A stretch of 64,000 bases of DNA from Variovorax sp. YR216 (GTDB lineage: Bacteria; Pseudomonadota; Gammaproteobacteria; Burkholderiales; Burkholderiaceae_C). Positions within the stretch are counted from its first letter, which is position 1. Each line of letters starts with the position of its first letter. Position numbers and translations under genes: made by a program. Location: assembly GCF_900107745.1 (NCBI RefSeq), contig NZ_FNRO01000007.1, positions 62,001-126,000 on the forward strand, in the 5' to 3' direction. The notes under the pieces were generated by a model that was not told the origin of the DNA, did not search any database, and worked only from the letters and a program-made list of their open reading frames with translations. Of this stretch, positions 1 through 8,567 are shown piece after piece.

Positions 1-1
1 C

Positions 2-229
2 GTCGCGTGGAATGGGCTCTACGCACCGCGCGGGACACCGGCGGCGATCGTCCAGAAGCTCAATGCGGAGATCGCAAAGATCCTGGCGCAGCCCGAAGCG
101 CGGCAGCGTCTGCTGGATCTCGGCCACGAGCCGGCCGGCGGGACGCCCGAGAGCCTCGACCGCTTCGCGCGCAGCGAACGCGAGAAGTGGGGGCCGCTCA
201 TCCGAAGCGCCGGGATGAAGCTGGAGTAG
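2..229 (+). CDS. Bug/TctC-family periplasmic solute receptor, C-terminal end only
   Basis: The reading frame enters from the left edge and gives about 75 residues before a TAG stop. It carries the closing part of a TctC/Bug receptor: the segment YAPRGTPAAIVQKLNAEI, where the family reads Y(A/V)PAGTP..I(V/I)..LN..I, followed by a helix with LLDLGHEPAGGTPE. These proteins bind organic acids in the periplasm and usually deliver them to TTT-type transporters. The start lies outside the window. The gene converges on the acetolactate synthase gene with only 9 bases between stops. The ligand cannot be told from this fragment. Confidence 0.85.
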   Translation, partial: VAWNGLYAPRGTPAAIVQKLNAEIAKILAQPEARQRLLDLGHEPAGGTPESLDRFARSEREKWGPLIRSAGMKLE

Positions 230-238
230 GCGGCGGCG

Positions 239-2022
239 TCACAACGCCTCTTCCTCGTGCCAGCGGTCCTTGGCCAGCATCACTTCGTGATGTCCCGCGC
301 CCGCAGGAATCATCGGAAAGCAGTTCTCCTGCGGCGCGACCTGCACATCGAGGAAGAACGGGCCGTCGAAGGCCAGGCATTCGGCGAGCGCGTCGTCCAA
401 CTCGCGCGGATCCGCGACACGGCGTGCGCCCCAGCCGAAGGCCTTCGCCAGCGCCACGAAGTCCGGCAGCGCGGCGTTCCAGCTGTGCGACAGCCGGTTG
501 CCATGGTTCAGCTCCTGCCACTGGCGCACCATGCCCATGTAGCCGTTGTTGCTGAGCACCAGCTTGACGGGCGTTGCGTGCTGCACCGCGGTCGAGAGCT
601 CCTGGATGTTCATCAGCACGGAGGCATCGCCGCTCACGCAGACCACCAGCGCATCCGGATGCGCCACCTGCGCGCCGATCGCGGCCGGGAGGCCATAGCC
701 CATGGTGCCCGCGCCGCCGGAGGTCAGCCAGCGCGCGGGCCGCTCGAAGCGCAGGTACTGCGCGGCCCACATCTGGTGCTGGCCCACGTCGGTGGAGACG
801 ATGGCATCGCGACCTTGCAACCGCGACTGCAGCGCGGCCATGAGCTGCTGCGGCACGATCTCGTCCGGGCGCGTGGCGAAGTCCAGGCAGCGCGCATCGC
901 GCCAGCGCGCGATGCGCTCCCACCATGGCGCGAGCCGTTCGGACGCGAGGCCGTGCAGCTCTGGCAGATCGAGCAGGCCGCCCAGCACCTGTCCGCAGTC
1001 GCCCACGATCGGCACATCGGCGCGCACCGTGTCTTGTGGATGCTGCTCGGGTCGATGTCGATATGGATCTTGCGCGCGTGCGGGCAGAACTCGTCGAGCT
1101 TGCCGGTGACACGGTCGTCGAAGCGCGCGCCGACATTGACGACCAGATCGGCTTCGTGCATGGCGAGGTTCGCTTCGAGCGTGCCGTGCATGCCGAGCAT
1201 GCCGAGCCACTGTGGATCGGAAGCGGGGAATGCGCCCAGCCCCATCAGCGTGAGCGTGCAAGGCGCGCCGGTGGCGCGCACCAGTCGCGTGAAGGCGGCG
1301 CACGCTTCGGGGCCTGAATTCACGAGCCCGCCGCCGCCGTAGAACACCGGACGCCGAGCGGTCGAGATCAGGTCGGCCGCACGTTGCAGGCTGCCGCGCG
1401 GCACGGCGGGCTGCGAAGGCGTGGCGCGTGCGCGCGGCACGTCGGGGGTCGGCAGGCCATCTGCACGGGCCAACTGGACATCCTTCGGCACGTCGAGCAG
1501 CACCGGGCCGGGCCGCCCGCTCTTCGCGATGGCGAGCGCCTCGCGCACCGCCTGCGAAACCTGCGCGGCAGAGCGCACCTGGAAGTTCCACTTGGTGACG
1601 GGGCGCGACATGCCCAGCGCATCGCTCTCCTGGAAGGCGTTGGTGCCGATCACGCTCGTCGCCACCTGGCCGCTGATGCACAGCACCGGCACTGAGTCGC
1701 TCATGGCGTCGAGCAGGCCGGTGATGGTGTTGCTCACGCCGGGGCCGGAAGTCACCAGCACCACGCCGACCTTGCCGGTGGTGCGTGCATAGCCCTCGGC
1801 GGCATGCACGGCCGCCTGCTCGTGGCGCACGAGGATGTGGCGCAGCCGGGGCTCTCCGTGCAGCGCGTCGTAGAGCGGCAATGCGGCGCCGCCGGGGTAG
1901 CCGAACAGGGTGTCGACGCCGCCTTCGACCAGCGCATCGAGCAGCCGTTCGGCGCCGTTGCGAAGGGAGGCGGGGGCTTCTTCAGTGCCGGTCGGTGCCG
2001 GGTCTTTCGTGGTGATTTCCAT
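239..2022 (-). pseudogene. ilvB: Acetolactate synthase large subunit, with an apparent frameshift
   Basis: This ThDP enzyme would condense pyruvate or 2-oxobutyrate in branched-chain amino acid synthesis. From ATG at 2022 the first frame has FGYPGGAALPLYDAL, the catalytic Glu in HEQAAVHAAEGYAR (about residue 68) and RFDDRVTGK, up to HIDIDPSSIHKT. Homology then resumes in another frame with VRADVPIVGDCGQVLGG and runs through the ThDP site GDASVLMNIQEL and NNGYMGMVRQWQ to the stop at 239. The switch lies at about 1026-1036, where an AC repeat is two bases too long or one too short. The 1784-base span is not a multiple of three. No ilvH small subunit follows. The gene is divergent from an Lrp-type regulator, its likely controller. 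It may be a true pseudogene or a sequence error. Confidence 0.85.
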
Positions 2023-2086
2023 CCCGTAATTCTTCTGGCTTTGCCTCAGAATGTGCTTCGGAAATTCGACGAGAAAGGAGAATTAC

Positions 2087-2581
2087 TTGAAGATTCAAAG
2101 GAAGAATCAAAAATCCGACGAAGAATTTTTCGACAAGATCGACTTGGCCATCCTGCGCATCCTGCTGCAGGACTCGCGCCGCTCGCTGCAGGACATCGGC
2201 ACCGAGGTCGGACTCTCGGCCACCAGCTGCTGGAGCCGCATCAAGCGCCTCGAAGCCGAAGGCGTGATCCGGCGCTACACGGTCGACGTCGATCCCGCGA
2301 GCCTCGGCTACCGCGATTCGGTGATCGTGCAGCTCACGCTCGAAAGCCACACGGACGAAACGCTCTACGAGTTCGGGCGCGTGCTCGCGACCATCCCGGA
2401 GATCCTGGAGGCCTACCTCGTCTCGGGCGACTACGACTACTACATCCGCATCGCGGTGCGCGACACGCGCGACTACGAGCGGCTGCTGCGCGAGAAGCTC
2501 TACAAGATTCCCGGCATCCGCCACAGCAAGTCGCACTTCGTGCTGCGGGTGCTGAAGGAGGCCAGCGTGCCGATCGACTGA
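2087..2581 (+). CDS. Lrp/AsnC-family transcriptional regulator
   Basis: The product has about 164 residues. An N-terminal helix-turn-helix covers about residues 10-60 (FFDKIDLAILRILLQDSRRS, then ATSCWSRIKRLEAEGVIRRY), and a C-terminal AsnC/RAM ligand-binding domain contains LVSGDYDYYIRIAVRDTRDYE. I chose the TTG at 2087 because AAAGGAG at 2074-2080 is placed six bases before it. An in-frame ATG at 2051 lacks a comparable site. The gene is divergent from the acetolactate synthase gene with a 64-base gap. Lrp proteins commonly sense amino acids and regulate their divergent neighbour, so control of that gene is a reasonable inference. Confidence 0.93.
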   Translation: MKIQRKNQKSDEEFFDKIDLAILRILLQDSRRSLQDIGTEVGLSATSCWSRIKRLEAEGVIRRYTVDVDPASLGYRDSVIVQLTLESHTDETLYEFGRVLATIPEILEAYLVSGDYDYYIRIAVRDTRDYERLLREKLYKIPGIRHSKSHFVLRVLKEASVPID

Positions 2582-2762
2582 GGCTTCATCGTGTCTTCGC
2601 GCCGCGATTGTTTCGATCCCGGCAACAGGGTTGTGATGATTTACTAGGGTTTTTACCTAGTGTTTGGGTGCAAACTTCTCCCCACGGGGCAGACATCAGC
2701 TGCTCTGGAATGAACGGAGACCCGTTCGAGATCAGCCAAATTCACCCAACGAAGGAAACCAA

Positions 2763-3137
2763 ATGAAGACATCGATGATCATCGCCGCTGCTGCTGTATC
2801 GCTCTTTGCCGTTGCCGGCGCGCAAGCTGAAAGCTATGACGGTGTGCAACCGCTGGTGTCGGCCAACAGCCGTGCCGACGTACGGGCCGGGGCCGTGGTC
2901 GCCGCGCGCAGCGACAACCCCTATGGCGATGCTGTCTCGTCGCACGTGGCGTCGCTGCCGACCTCGTCGGTCGCCCGCGCAACGGTGCGCAACGATGCAG
3001 TCGCCGCAGCGCACAGCGCGAACCCCTATGCGGAAGGCTTCGGGCAAGGCGTTGCCACGGCGTCGGGTAGCGTGGACCGCGCTTCCGTGCGCGCGCAGGC
3101 CCTTGCAGCGGCCCACGGCCAGCAACTGCCGCTATGA
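2763..3137 (+). CDS. Small secreted protein with three repeats, DUF4148-like
   Basis: This is a 124-residue protein with a clear signal peptide (MKTSMIIAAAAVSLFAVAGA, cleavage near AQA-ES). The mature part holds three copies of an Arg/Ala unit: SRADVRAGAVVAARSDNPYG, ARATVRNDAVAAAHSANPYA and DRASVRAQALAAAHG. Secreted proteins of this build are common in Variovorax and related genera, and their function is unknown. A ribosome site (GAAGGAAACCAA) precedes the ATG. A strong hairpin terminator follows directly, so the gene is probably a single transcription unit. Confidence 0.8.
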   Translation: MKTSMIIAAAAVSLFAVAGAQAESYDGVQPLVSANSRADVRAGAVVAARSDNPYGDAVSSHVASLPTSSVARATVRNDAVAAAHSANPYAEGFGQGVATASGSVDRASVRAQALAAAHGQQLPL

Positions 3138-3162
3138 ACTGGCGCTACGCCGATCCAAGAAG

Positions 3163-3188
3163 AAACCGGGCATGTCCCGGTTTTTTTT
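3163..3188 (+). terminator. Rho-independent terminator
   Basis: The arms AAACCGGG and CCCGGTTT around a CATGT loop are followed by a run of eight T. It lies 26 bases after the stop of the small secreted protein and ends its transcript. Confidence 0.9.
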
Positions 3189-3248
3189 GAGGTGCGGTTT
3201 GACGTCCATGTCGCAAATGGTGCACACAGTCGTCAATCGTGACATGAA

Positions 3249-3464
3249 CTATCGCAGCGCCATGGTGACGCTGGGCGCCGCGAATTCGCGGCCGACCATG
3301 GCGCTGGCGAAGAGGTAGTTGCTGCGACCGCGCTCGGACAACGATTCGAGATTCACGTGGCCGCTGGCATCGCAAGGAAACGCAAAGCCGCGGCCCTCGC
3401 GAAACAGCGACCGGAACCGGACCTCGAAACGGGCACCGGACGCGGCGTGACTCGGCTGGGACAT
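3249..3464 (-). CDS. Small conserved hypothetical protein of Burkholderiales
   Basis: This 71-residue protein starts MSQPSHAASG and contains FEVRFRSLFREGRGFAFPCD, then HVNLESLSERGRSNYLFA and VGREFAAPSV. I recognise this conserved pattern (FEVRF.SLF..GRG.AFPCD, then LSERAR.NYL.AR..VGREF) from uncharacterised small proteins in Burkholderia, Variovorax and relatives. No function is known. The ATG at 3464 is preceded by GGAG on the minus strand. A TTG at 3497 in the same frame would add 11 residues. Confidence 0.65.
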   Translation of the reverse strand: MSQPSHAASGARFEVRFRSLFREGRGFAFPCDASGHVNLESLSERGRSNYLFASAMVGREFAAPSVTMALR

Positions 3465-3659
3465 GGTGACGATCTCCGACGGACTGCGATGCTTCAAATC
3501 TAGTCCTGCGTGCCGCCCTTAAAAAGCCGTTGCGGATGAACACGGTGTTCCGTTCCACGAAATAGTCCGCAATGCCGCAGCTTTGTGCGAACTGCGCCGA
3601 CGACATCAAGCGCTTCGCCGCCGAGTTCGTGCGACCGTCGAGGCCGCCATGTCAGATGG

Positions 3660-5624
3660 CTAGCGCAGTGCCGGGCGCCAACCCGCCTGACCGCTCGCCT
3701 GCAGTTCGGGATTTGCCTCCGAAAGGCGCGTCATGGCCTCGTTTGACGTGCTGCCGGCCACGGCCGCCGGCACCGGCATCGGCAGGCGCAAGCGCAGGCG
3801 GGTCTCCCCGGGCCGCGACTTCAGCATGAGCATGCCTCCCAAGGCAGCGGCGCGAGCACGCATGTTCGCCAGCCCTCTGCCGCGCAACACGCCACTCGTA
3901 TCGAAGCCACGGCCGTTGTCACATAGTTCGATCTCGATGACTTCACCCTCCGCACCATCCGCACCCCCGGGGGGCAACACGCGCGCAATCAGCGAGGCCT
4001 GCGTTGCCGCCGAGTGCGTCATCAGGTTGGAGAACGCCTCGAACAGCAGCATCTGCATCTGGTGAGATTCCCGCACGCTCCAGCCTGTCATCGCCGGCAG
4101 CGGACTCACGTCCCAGCGCAGATCGATACCAGCAGCCTGCAGGCGAGGCCCCAGCCGGTAGCGCACGGCGCCCAGGGCCGAGGCCACATCGCCATCGCCG
4201 TCATGCATCGCGTCCACTGTCAGCTTCAGCTGGTCCACCGCGTCGCGCAGATGCAATGCGACATCGTCGCGGGCCGCGCCCGGCTGCTGGGCCATTCTCA
4301 GGAGTCCCACGAGTTGCGCCCCGAGGCCATCATGCAGGTCCTGCATCACGCGCTGGCGTTCCTCGAGTGCGCCGCGCGCCTTCTCTCCCTCCCGTTCGCG
4401 GGTGAAGGCGGCCTCCAGGGCTGCGTTGCGCTTGGCGAGCTCTGCTTCGAGCGAGGCGTTCATCTGCGCCATCGCGCGAGCGTCCTTGCGCATGCGCTCG
4501 GCAATCACCCAGGCCAGCGAGATGGCGAAGCCAACCCAGGCGAAGCGGATCCAGGGCACCACGTCGTAGGCCTGGGGCGAGTAGCGCATGACCCACATGT
4601 CGCGCGCACCGGCCAGCACGACCAGCACCACGGCCAGGCCGAGCACGCGGTGCTCGAGCACGGAGCTGCGCAGCGCCACGCGCAGCACCGTGACCATCAT
4701 CGCCAGCCCGACCACGAGGTTCAGCCCCTGCCACAGCGACGTCAGCCACAGCCACGGAACCATGATGCCGAGCGCGGCCGCGACCGGCGCCAACCAAGCC
4801 ATCGCGCCCAGGAAGCGCGCCAGGCGGGTATCGTCCCGTCCCACCACGGCCAGCGCGAAGCGACACAGCAGCGGAATCGCCGCCTGGAAAGCTGCCAGCG
4901 GCAGAACGCCCCACCAAGGCCAGGGCAGCGGCGCATGCGTGAAGAGCACGCGTGCCGTCTGCACGGACCACAACAGCTCGCCCAGCCCGTAGTAGAGATA
5001 GATGGATTCGCGCTGGCGCAGCCACACCAGCAGCGACAGCGCGCCCAGCACGCCACTCACGATGGCAATGAAGCGGCCACCGCTGATATGCCAGAACTCG
5101 GCACGTTCATGGAGCGGACGAATCTCCTCGACGGTGCCTGCCACGATCGGCGACAGCCCGCCCTGGCGAGCCGCTTGCGCCGCGATGGTGACCTCCACGC
5201 GCCGCGACGATGCCGAGCGAGACGCTGGCAGCTCGACATACTGCGGCGCAAAGGAAGCATCGTCGTAGGGCCCCGGCGGGAAGGCGCCAAACCGGGCCAG
5301 TTCCTGGTCGTCCACGGATACACGAAAGCTGTTGCCCAGACGCGGCACGAACAGCGCCATCGGAGCGTCGGCCTGGGCTACCGGTACCTCGAACGTGAAC
5401 CGCGCCTCACCATCGACCGCGCCTTGTCGCTGATCCCAGTGAAAGGGCAGGGTCACGGTCTGCGGCTTCTCGGCATGGGCCCGCGCCTGGCCGTGCAAGG
5501 TCAGCGTGAGCTCCGCTTCCTCGATCAGCGTCAGGGCATGTGCCGAGACGCTCCACGAGAAGCCCAGGACCGCGAATACCAGTGCTATCAGGCGCCACCG
5601 CAGCGCTTCGTTTTGTCGACCCAT
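3660..5624 (-). CDS. Membrane sensor histidine kinase, 7TMR-DISM type with HisKA_3 core
   Basis: The product has about 654 residues. A signal-like first helix (residues 8-30) leads to a periplasmic beta-sandwich sensor region (to about 190), then about seven hydrophobic helices (about 200-380), a short coiled coil, and a NarL-type kinase core. The phosphoacceptor is His431 in MQDLHDGLGAQLVGLL. The ATPase part has the N box EAFSNLMTHSAATQ, the G1 box DNGRGFD and the G2 box GRGLANMRARAAALGG. The kinase appears catalytically intact. It has no response regulator beside it, so it is an orphan here. The ATG at 5624 precedes the hydrophobic helix; the frame stays open to 5720, but that extension looks unlike a signal sequence. 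Confidence 0.88.
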   Translation of the reverse strand: MGRQNEALRWRLIALVFAVLGFSWSVSAHALTLIEEAELTLTLHGQARAHAEKPQTVTLPFHWDQRQGAVDGEARFTFEVPVAQADAPMALFVPRLGNSFRVSVDDQELARFGAFPPGPYDDASFAPQYVELPASRSASSRRVEVTIAAQAARQGGLSPIVAGTVEEIRPLHERAEFWHISGGRFIAIVSGVLGALSLLVWLRQRESIYLYYGLGELLWSVQTARVLFTHAPLPWPWWGVLPLAAFQAAIPLLCRFALAVVGRDDTRLARFLGAMAWLAPVAAALGIMVPWLWLTSLWQGLNLVVGLAMMVTVLRVALRSSVLEHRVLGLAVVLVVLAGARDMWVMRYSPQAYDVVPWIRFAWVGFAISLAWVIAERMRKDARAMAQMNASLEAELAKRNAALEAAFTREREGEKARGALEERQRVMQDLHDGLGAQLVGLLRMAQQPGAARDDVALHLRDAVDQLKLTVDAMHDGDGDVASALGAVRYRLGPRLQAAGIDLRWDVSPLPAMTGWSVRESHQMQMLLFEAFSNLMTHSAATQASLIARVLPPGGADGAEGEVIEIELCDNGRGFDTSGVLRGRGLANMRARAAALGGMLMLKSRPGETRLRLRLPMPVPAAVAGSTSNEAMTRLSEANPELQASGQAGWRPALR

Positions 5625-5784
5625 TTCGCTATCAACTTTAGCAACAATTGTTGCCAATTGTGGAAACTGTGCCGCGCCCGAGGACTGTAGCTGCTCGAAA
5701 TCCTGATGCCCGCGCAGCACGAGACGTCAACCATCCGTAGGGACTTGCCGCGCGTTCCTCAGGCCTACGACCGCTTCGTCGCAA

Positions 5785-6558
5785 TCAGCGCCGGGTCGAT
5801 GTCGGTCCGGCACGCTGTTCCGTCACTTGCCGGAACACGTTCGCGCCCAGCGCCGTGCCGTGCACCGCCAGATGGGATCCCAGCTGGATGGCCTGCAGGA
5901 GCTCGGCCGGCGCGAGGCCCTGTGAAAGAGCCACGGGCACGATCCGCCGTATCGCATCGGGATTGAAGGCAGTAAAGCACGCATGCAGCGCCAACTGAAC
6001 CAGGCTGCGCTCGCCCGGGCTGAGCCCGGTGCCCGGCCGGCCCTGCTCGATGAAATCGAGCAGCACATCGGCATAGCCAGGGTCCATCCTCGCCACTGCC
6101 GCAAGGGAGAGCGCGTGTGCGGCGCCGAGCGCTTCGATCCGTGCCCGAAGCTCCCCGTCAACCACAGCGGCTTCATCCGCGCCGGTGAACTCGGCCAGGA
6201 TATCGGCGGCCTGGCACGCATTCACGGCGCCTTGCACGGCCACGAGGTGCAGCACGTCGAAGATGTCCGCCTGTGTCGCGCCCACCTCGAGTGCCCGCTT
6301 CATGTGGGTCTGCAGGCCCGATTCGAAGAGGTGGGACGAGGAGCTGTCGAGCGCGACGTAGATGAGTTCCACCATGCGCTCCGTCAGCGGCCCCGTGCGT
6401 GCGGGATAGCCGGCGTAGCGTGCGTACTGCTCGACGAAACCGGGGCACGCCTGCAGCATGGTCTCGGTCCAGGGCCGCCAGTAGCCCCGTTCGGCGATGA
6501 AGTATTCCTTGATCCGTGCGGACTCTGCATCCGCCGTGTCGGCCGGCTTCGGGTTCAC
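5785..6558 (-). CDS. Carboxymuconolactone decarboxylase-family protein with two tandem domains
   Basis: The product has 257 residues. It contains two alpha-helical AhpD/CMD-like modules, about residues 40-120 (MVELIYVALDSSSSHLFESG, then HMKRALEVGATQADIFDVL) and 150-250 (ALHACFTAFNPDAIRRIV). The CxxC pair of AhpD peroxidases is missing, so a decarboxylase or hydrolase-like role fits better than peroxide reduction. The GTG start at 6558 overlaps the stop of the upstream SDR gene as GTGA, which implies translational coupling. GGGAG lies upstream. It is the last gene of the leftward catabolic operon. Confidence 0.85.
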   Translation of the reverse strand: MNPKPADTADAESARIKEYFIAERGYWRPWTETMLQACPGFVEQYARYAGYPARTGPLTERMVELIYVALDSSSSHLFESGLQTHMKRALEVGATQADIFDVLHLVAVQGAVNACQAADILAEFTGADEAAVVDGELRARIEALGAAHALSLAAVARMDPGYADVLLDFIEQGRPGTGLSPGERSLVQLALHACFTAFNPDAIRRIVPVALSQGLAPAELLQAIQLGSHLAVHGTALGANVFRQVTEQRAGPTSTRR

Positions 6559-7778
6559 GGCGATGCTCCCGGTGCGGTGCCGCGGCAAGCGAGCGTCTGT
6601 CCGGTCAGGTACTGCGCGGCAGGCCCGCAGACGAAGCGCAGCAGCGGGTGCAGCGACTGCGGATCGAACGCGTCCGGCACTTCCAGCGCGTTGACGCGCA
6701 GTGCGCGGCCACCCCATTCGCAGGCGAGGGTCGACACCAGCATGCGCGCGGCGGCGCTGTCGCCCGCGTCCTGCCAGCGGCCGGCACGGGAAGCGGGCAG
6801 GAGGACGGTCAGGCTGGCCTGCTGTGCGTAACGGGCGGAAAAACGCGCAGCCGCCGCATGCACCGCGTGCAGCAGGCCCGGCCCCTCACAGGACAGCGGC
6901 GACAGGTCGAGGCATGCGTCATAGCAGGGCTGCGCGGATGGCGCCTGCGCCAATGCTTGCCAGGGCGTGCCATCGCCGCCGCAGACTTCGAGCCGCATCG
7001 GCATGTCGAGCGGCAGCAGATCCAATGCGGCCGGCTCGAAGCGCTGGCTTCCGCCGAAGATGGAAGAACCGCCGTTGAATGCCAGCACCTGTCCCCGCAG
7101 AGGCGCAGCGCCAGGACTTGCGAGAAAGAACAGCGCCTGCGCCATCTCGGCGGGCGAAGCCATGCGGCCGAGGGGAATCTTGCCCACGGCGTTCTCGGGC
7201 TTGATCCGGCCGGCCTGGATCAAGCCGTCCACCAGGTCGGTTCGCACGAATCCGGGCGCGAGCACCGACACGCACCATTCGGGTCGTGCCTGGGCCAGGG
7301 CCCGCGTCTGGGCGATGAGTCCGGCCTTGCTCGGGCTGTAGGCGCCGCGCCATGGAATGGCGTGCAGGCCGGCGCCGGACGCGACATTCACGATGCGCGC
7401 GCCAGGCTTGAGCAGGTGCGTGCATGCATCGACCACGGCCGCCGGCGCGGCCAGGTTCAGCGCGAGCAGCCGGGCCATCTGCGCGGGAGACTGCTCGGCC
7501 AACGGCGTGTTGGATGCATCCGACATCCCGGCGTTGTTGAGGATGGCGTCCAGTGCCGGCGTGCCGTCGCGAAGCGATGCGATCTGCCCGGTATCGGTCA
7601 GGTCGACCGTGCGCAGCACATGCGCTGCGGAAGGGGGGGAGGGCAGTGTTCGGCCCAACGCATGCAATGCCTGCTCGTTGTTGTCGACCAGCACGCATTG
7701 CCAGCCGGCAGCGGCAAACAGTCGCGCCGCGTCGCGGCCGATGCCCGAAGCGGCACCGGTGATCAGAACCGTCTGCAT
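6555..7778 (-). CDS. Short-chain dehydrogenase/reductase with a second degenerate SDR half
   Basis: The 407-residue product is too long for a classical SDR of about 250. Residues 1-245 form a complete SDR: cofactor motif TGAASGIG, NNAG, and catalytic Tyr and Lys in YSPSKAG. Residues 250-405 resemble the C-terminal half of another SDR (AAARMLVSTLACEWGGRALR, then an ending with YLTGQTLACRG) but lack a nucleotide-binding motif and a YxxxK pair. It lies in the leftward operon between an ordinary SDR and the CMD-like protein. It probably oxidises a hydroxyacyl intermediate. The extra half may be structural. Confidence 0.85.
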   Translation of the reverse strand: MQTVLITGAASGIGRDAARLFAAAGWQCVLVDNNEQALHALGRTLPSPPSAAHVLRTVDLTDTGQIASLRDGTPALDAILNNAGMSDASNTPLAEQSPAQMARLLALNLAAPAAVVDACTHLLKPGARIVNVASGAGLHAIPWRGAYSPSKAGLIAQTRALAQARPEWCVSVLAPGFVRTDLVDGLIQAGRIKPENAVGKIPLGRMASPAEMAQALFFLASPGAAPLRGQVLAFNGGSSIFGGSQRFEPAALDLLPLDMPMRLEVCGGDGTPWQALAQAPSAQPCYDACLDLSPLSCEGPGLLHAVHAAAARFSARYAQQASLTVLLPASRAGRWQDAGDSAAARMLVSTLACEWGGRALRVNALEVPDAFDPQSLHPLLRFVCGPAAQYLTGQTLACRGTAPGASP

Positions 7779-7794
7779 CTGCGCTTCCGTCGCT

Positions 7795-8553
7795 TCAGAT
7801 GTTGGTCAGCGTGATGCCGCCGTCCACCGTCAGGGCCTGCGCCGTGATGAAGCCCGCGTCGTCGCTGGCCAGGAAGCAGATGGCGCGGGCGATGTCTTCC
7901 ACCGTGCCCAGCCGGCCCAGCGGTGTGCGCGCGATGCGGTTGGCATCGCGCTCGGCATTGCGGTTGCGCTGCGTGCCTTCGGTGGGAACGGCCGAGGGGC
8001 ACACCGCATTGACGCGGATGTTGCGCGCGCCGAGTTCCGCCGCCGCCGCGCGCGTGATGCCGAGGATGCCCGCCTTGATGCCCGAATAGACCACCGAGCT
8101 CGCGGCCGAGCGCAGGGCCGCCACCGAGGCCACGTTCACGATCGAGCCGCCGCGCTGCGGGTCCATCACCGCCATCGCTTCCTGCAGGCCCCAGACGACG
8201 GACTTGAAGCCCACGTCCAGCATGCGGTCCATCGTCTCCAGCATGATTTCCGGGATGGCCTGGTAGCGCACCCAGGCCGCGTTGTTGACCAGGATGTCGA
8301 AGCGCCCGCCCAACTCGAACGAGCGGCGGATCGCGTCGCGGATGCCTTCGCGGCTGGCGATGTTCATCGGGACCGCGAAGGCTTTTCCGCCGCGGTCCTT
8401 GATGGTGTCGACGACCGGGATGACCAGTTCTTCCTTGATGTCGTTCACGCAGACAACGGCGCCGCGGGCGGCCATCTGCAATGCGGTTTCGCGGCCGATG
8501 CCGGCGCCCGCACCGGTGATGAGGGCCACGCGGCCGAGCAGATCCTGATTCAT
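7795..8553 (-). CDS. Short-chain dehydrogenase/reductase, FabG-like
   Basis: This is a 252-residue classical SDR with the NAD(P) motif TGAGAGIG, NNAA, a catalytic Ser in VNVASVAAL, and Tyr and Lys in YSGIK. It ends with the usual ALTVDGG region. An AAGGAG ribosome site sits five bases before ATG 8553. The gene follows an acyl-CoA dehydrogenase gene with a 14-base gap. Its place after dehydrogenases and a hydratase fits a 3-hydroxyacyl-CoA dehydrogenase step in the beta-oxidation-like operon. The substrate is not shown by the sequence. Confidence 0.9.
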   Translation of the reverse strand: MNQDLLGRVALITGAGAGIGRETALQMAARGAVVCVNDIKEELVIPVVDTIKDRGGKAFAVPMNIASREGIRDAIRRSFELGGRFDILVNNAAWVRYQAIPEIMLETMDRMLDVGFKSVVWGLQEAMAVMDPQRGGSIVNVASVAALRSAASSVVYSGIKAGILGITRAAAAELGARNIRVNAVCPSAVPTEGTQRNRNAERDANRIARTPLGRLGTVEDIARAICFLASDDAGFITAQALTVDGGITLTNI

Positions 8554-8567
8554 TCGAACTCCTTGAT

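Noticed and set aside
2023..2086. Lrp binding site around ATTCT...AGAAT
   Set aside because: A weak five-base dyad only; too common to claim as an operator without more copies.
4014..5690. Long open frame (558 codons) opposite the histidine kinase
   Set aside because: High-GC shadow frame; protein is rich in His, Arg and Gln with no family pattern, while the kinase on the other strand is clear.
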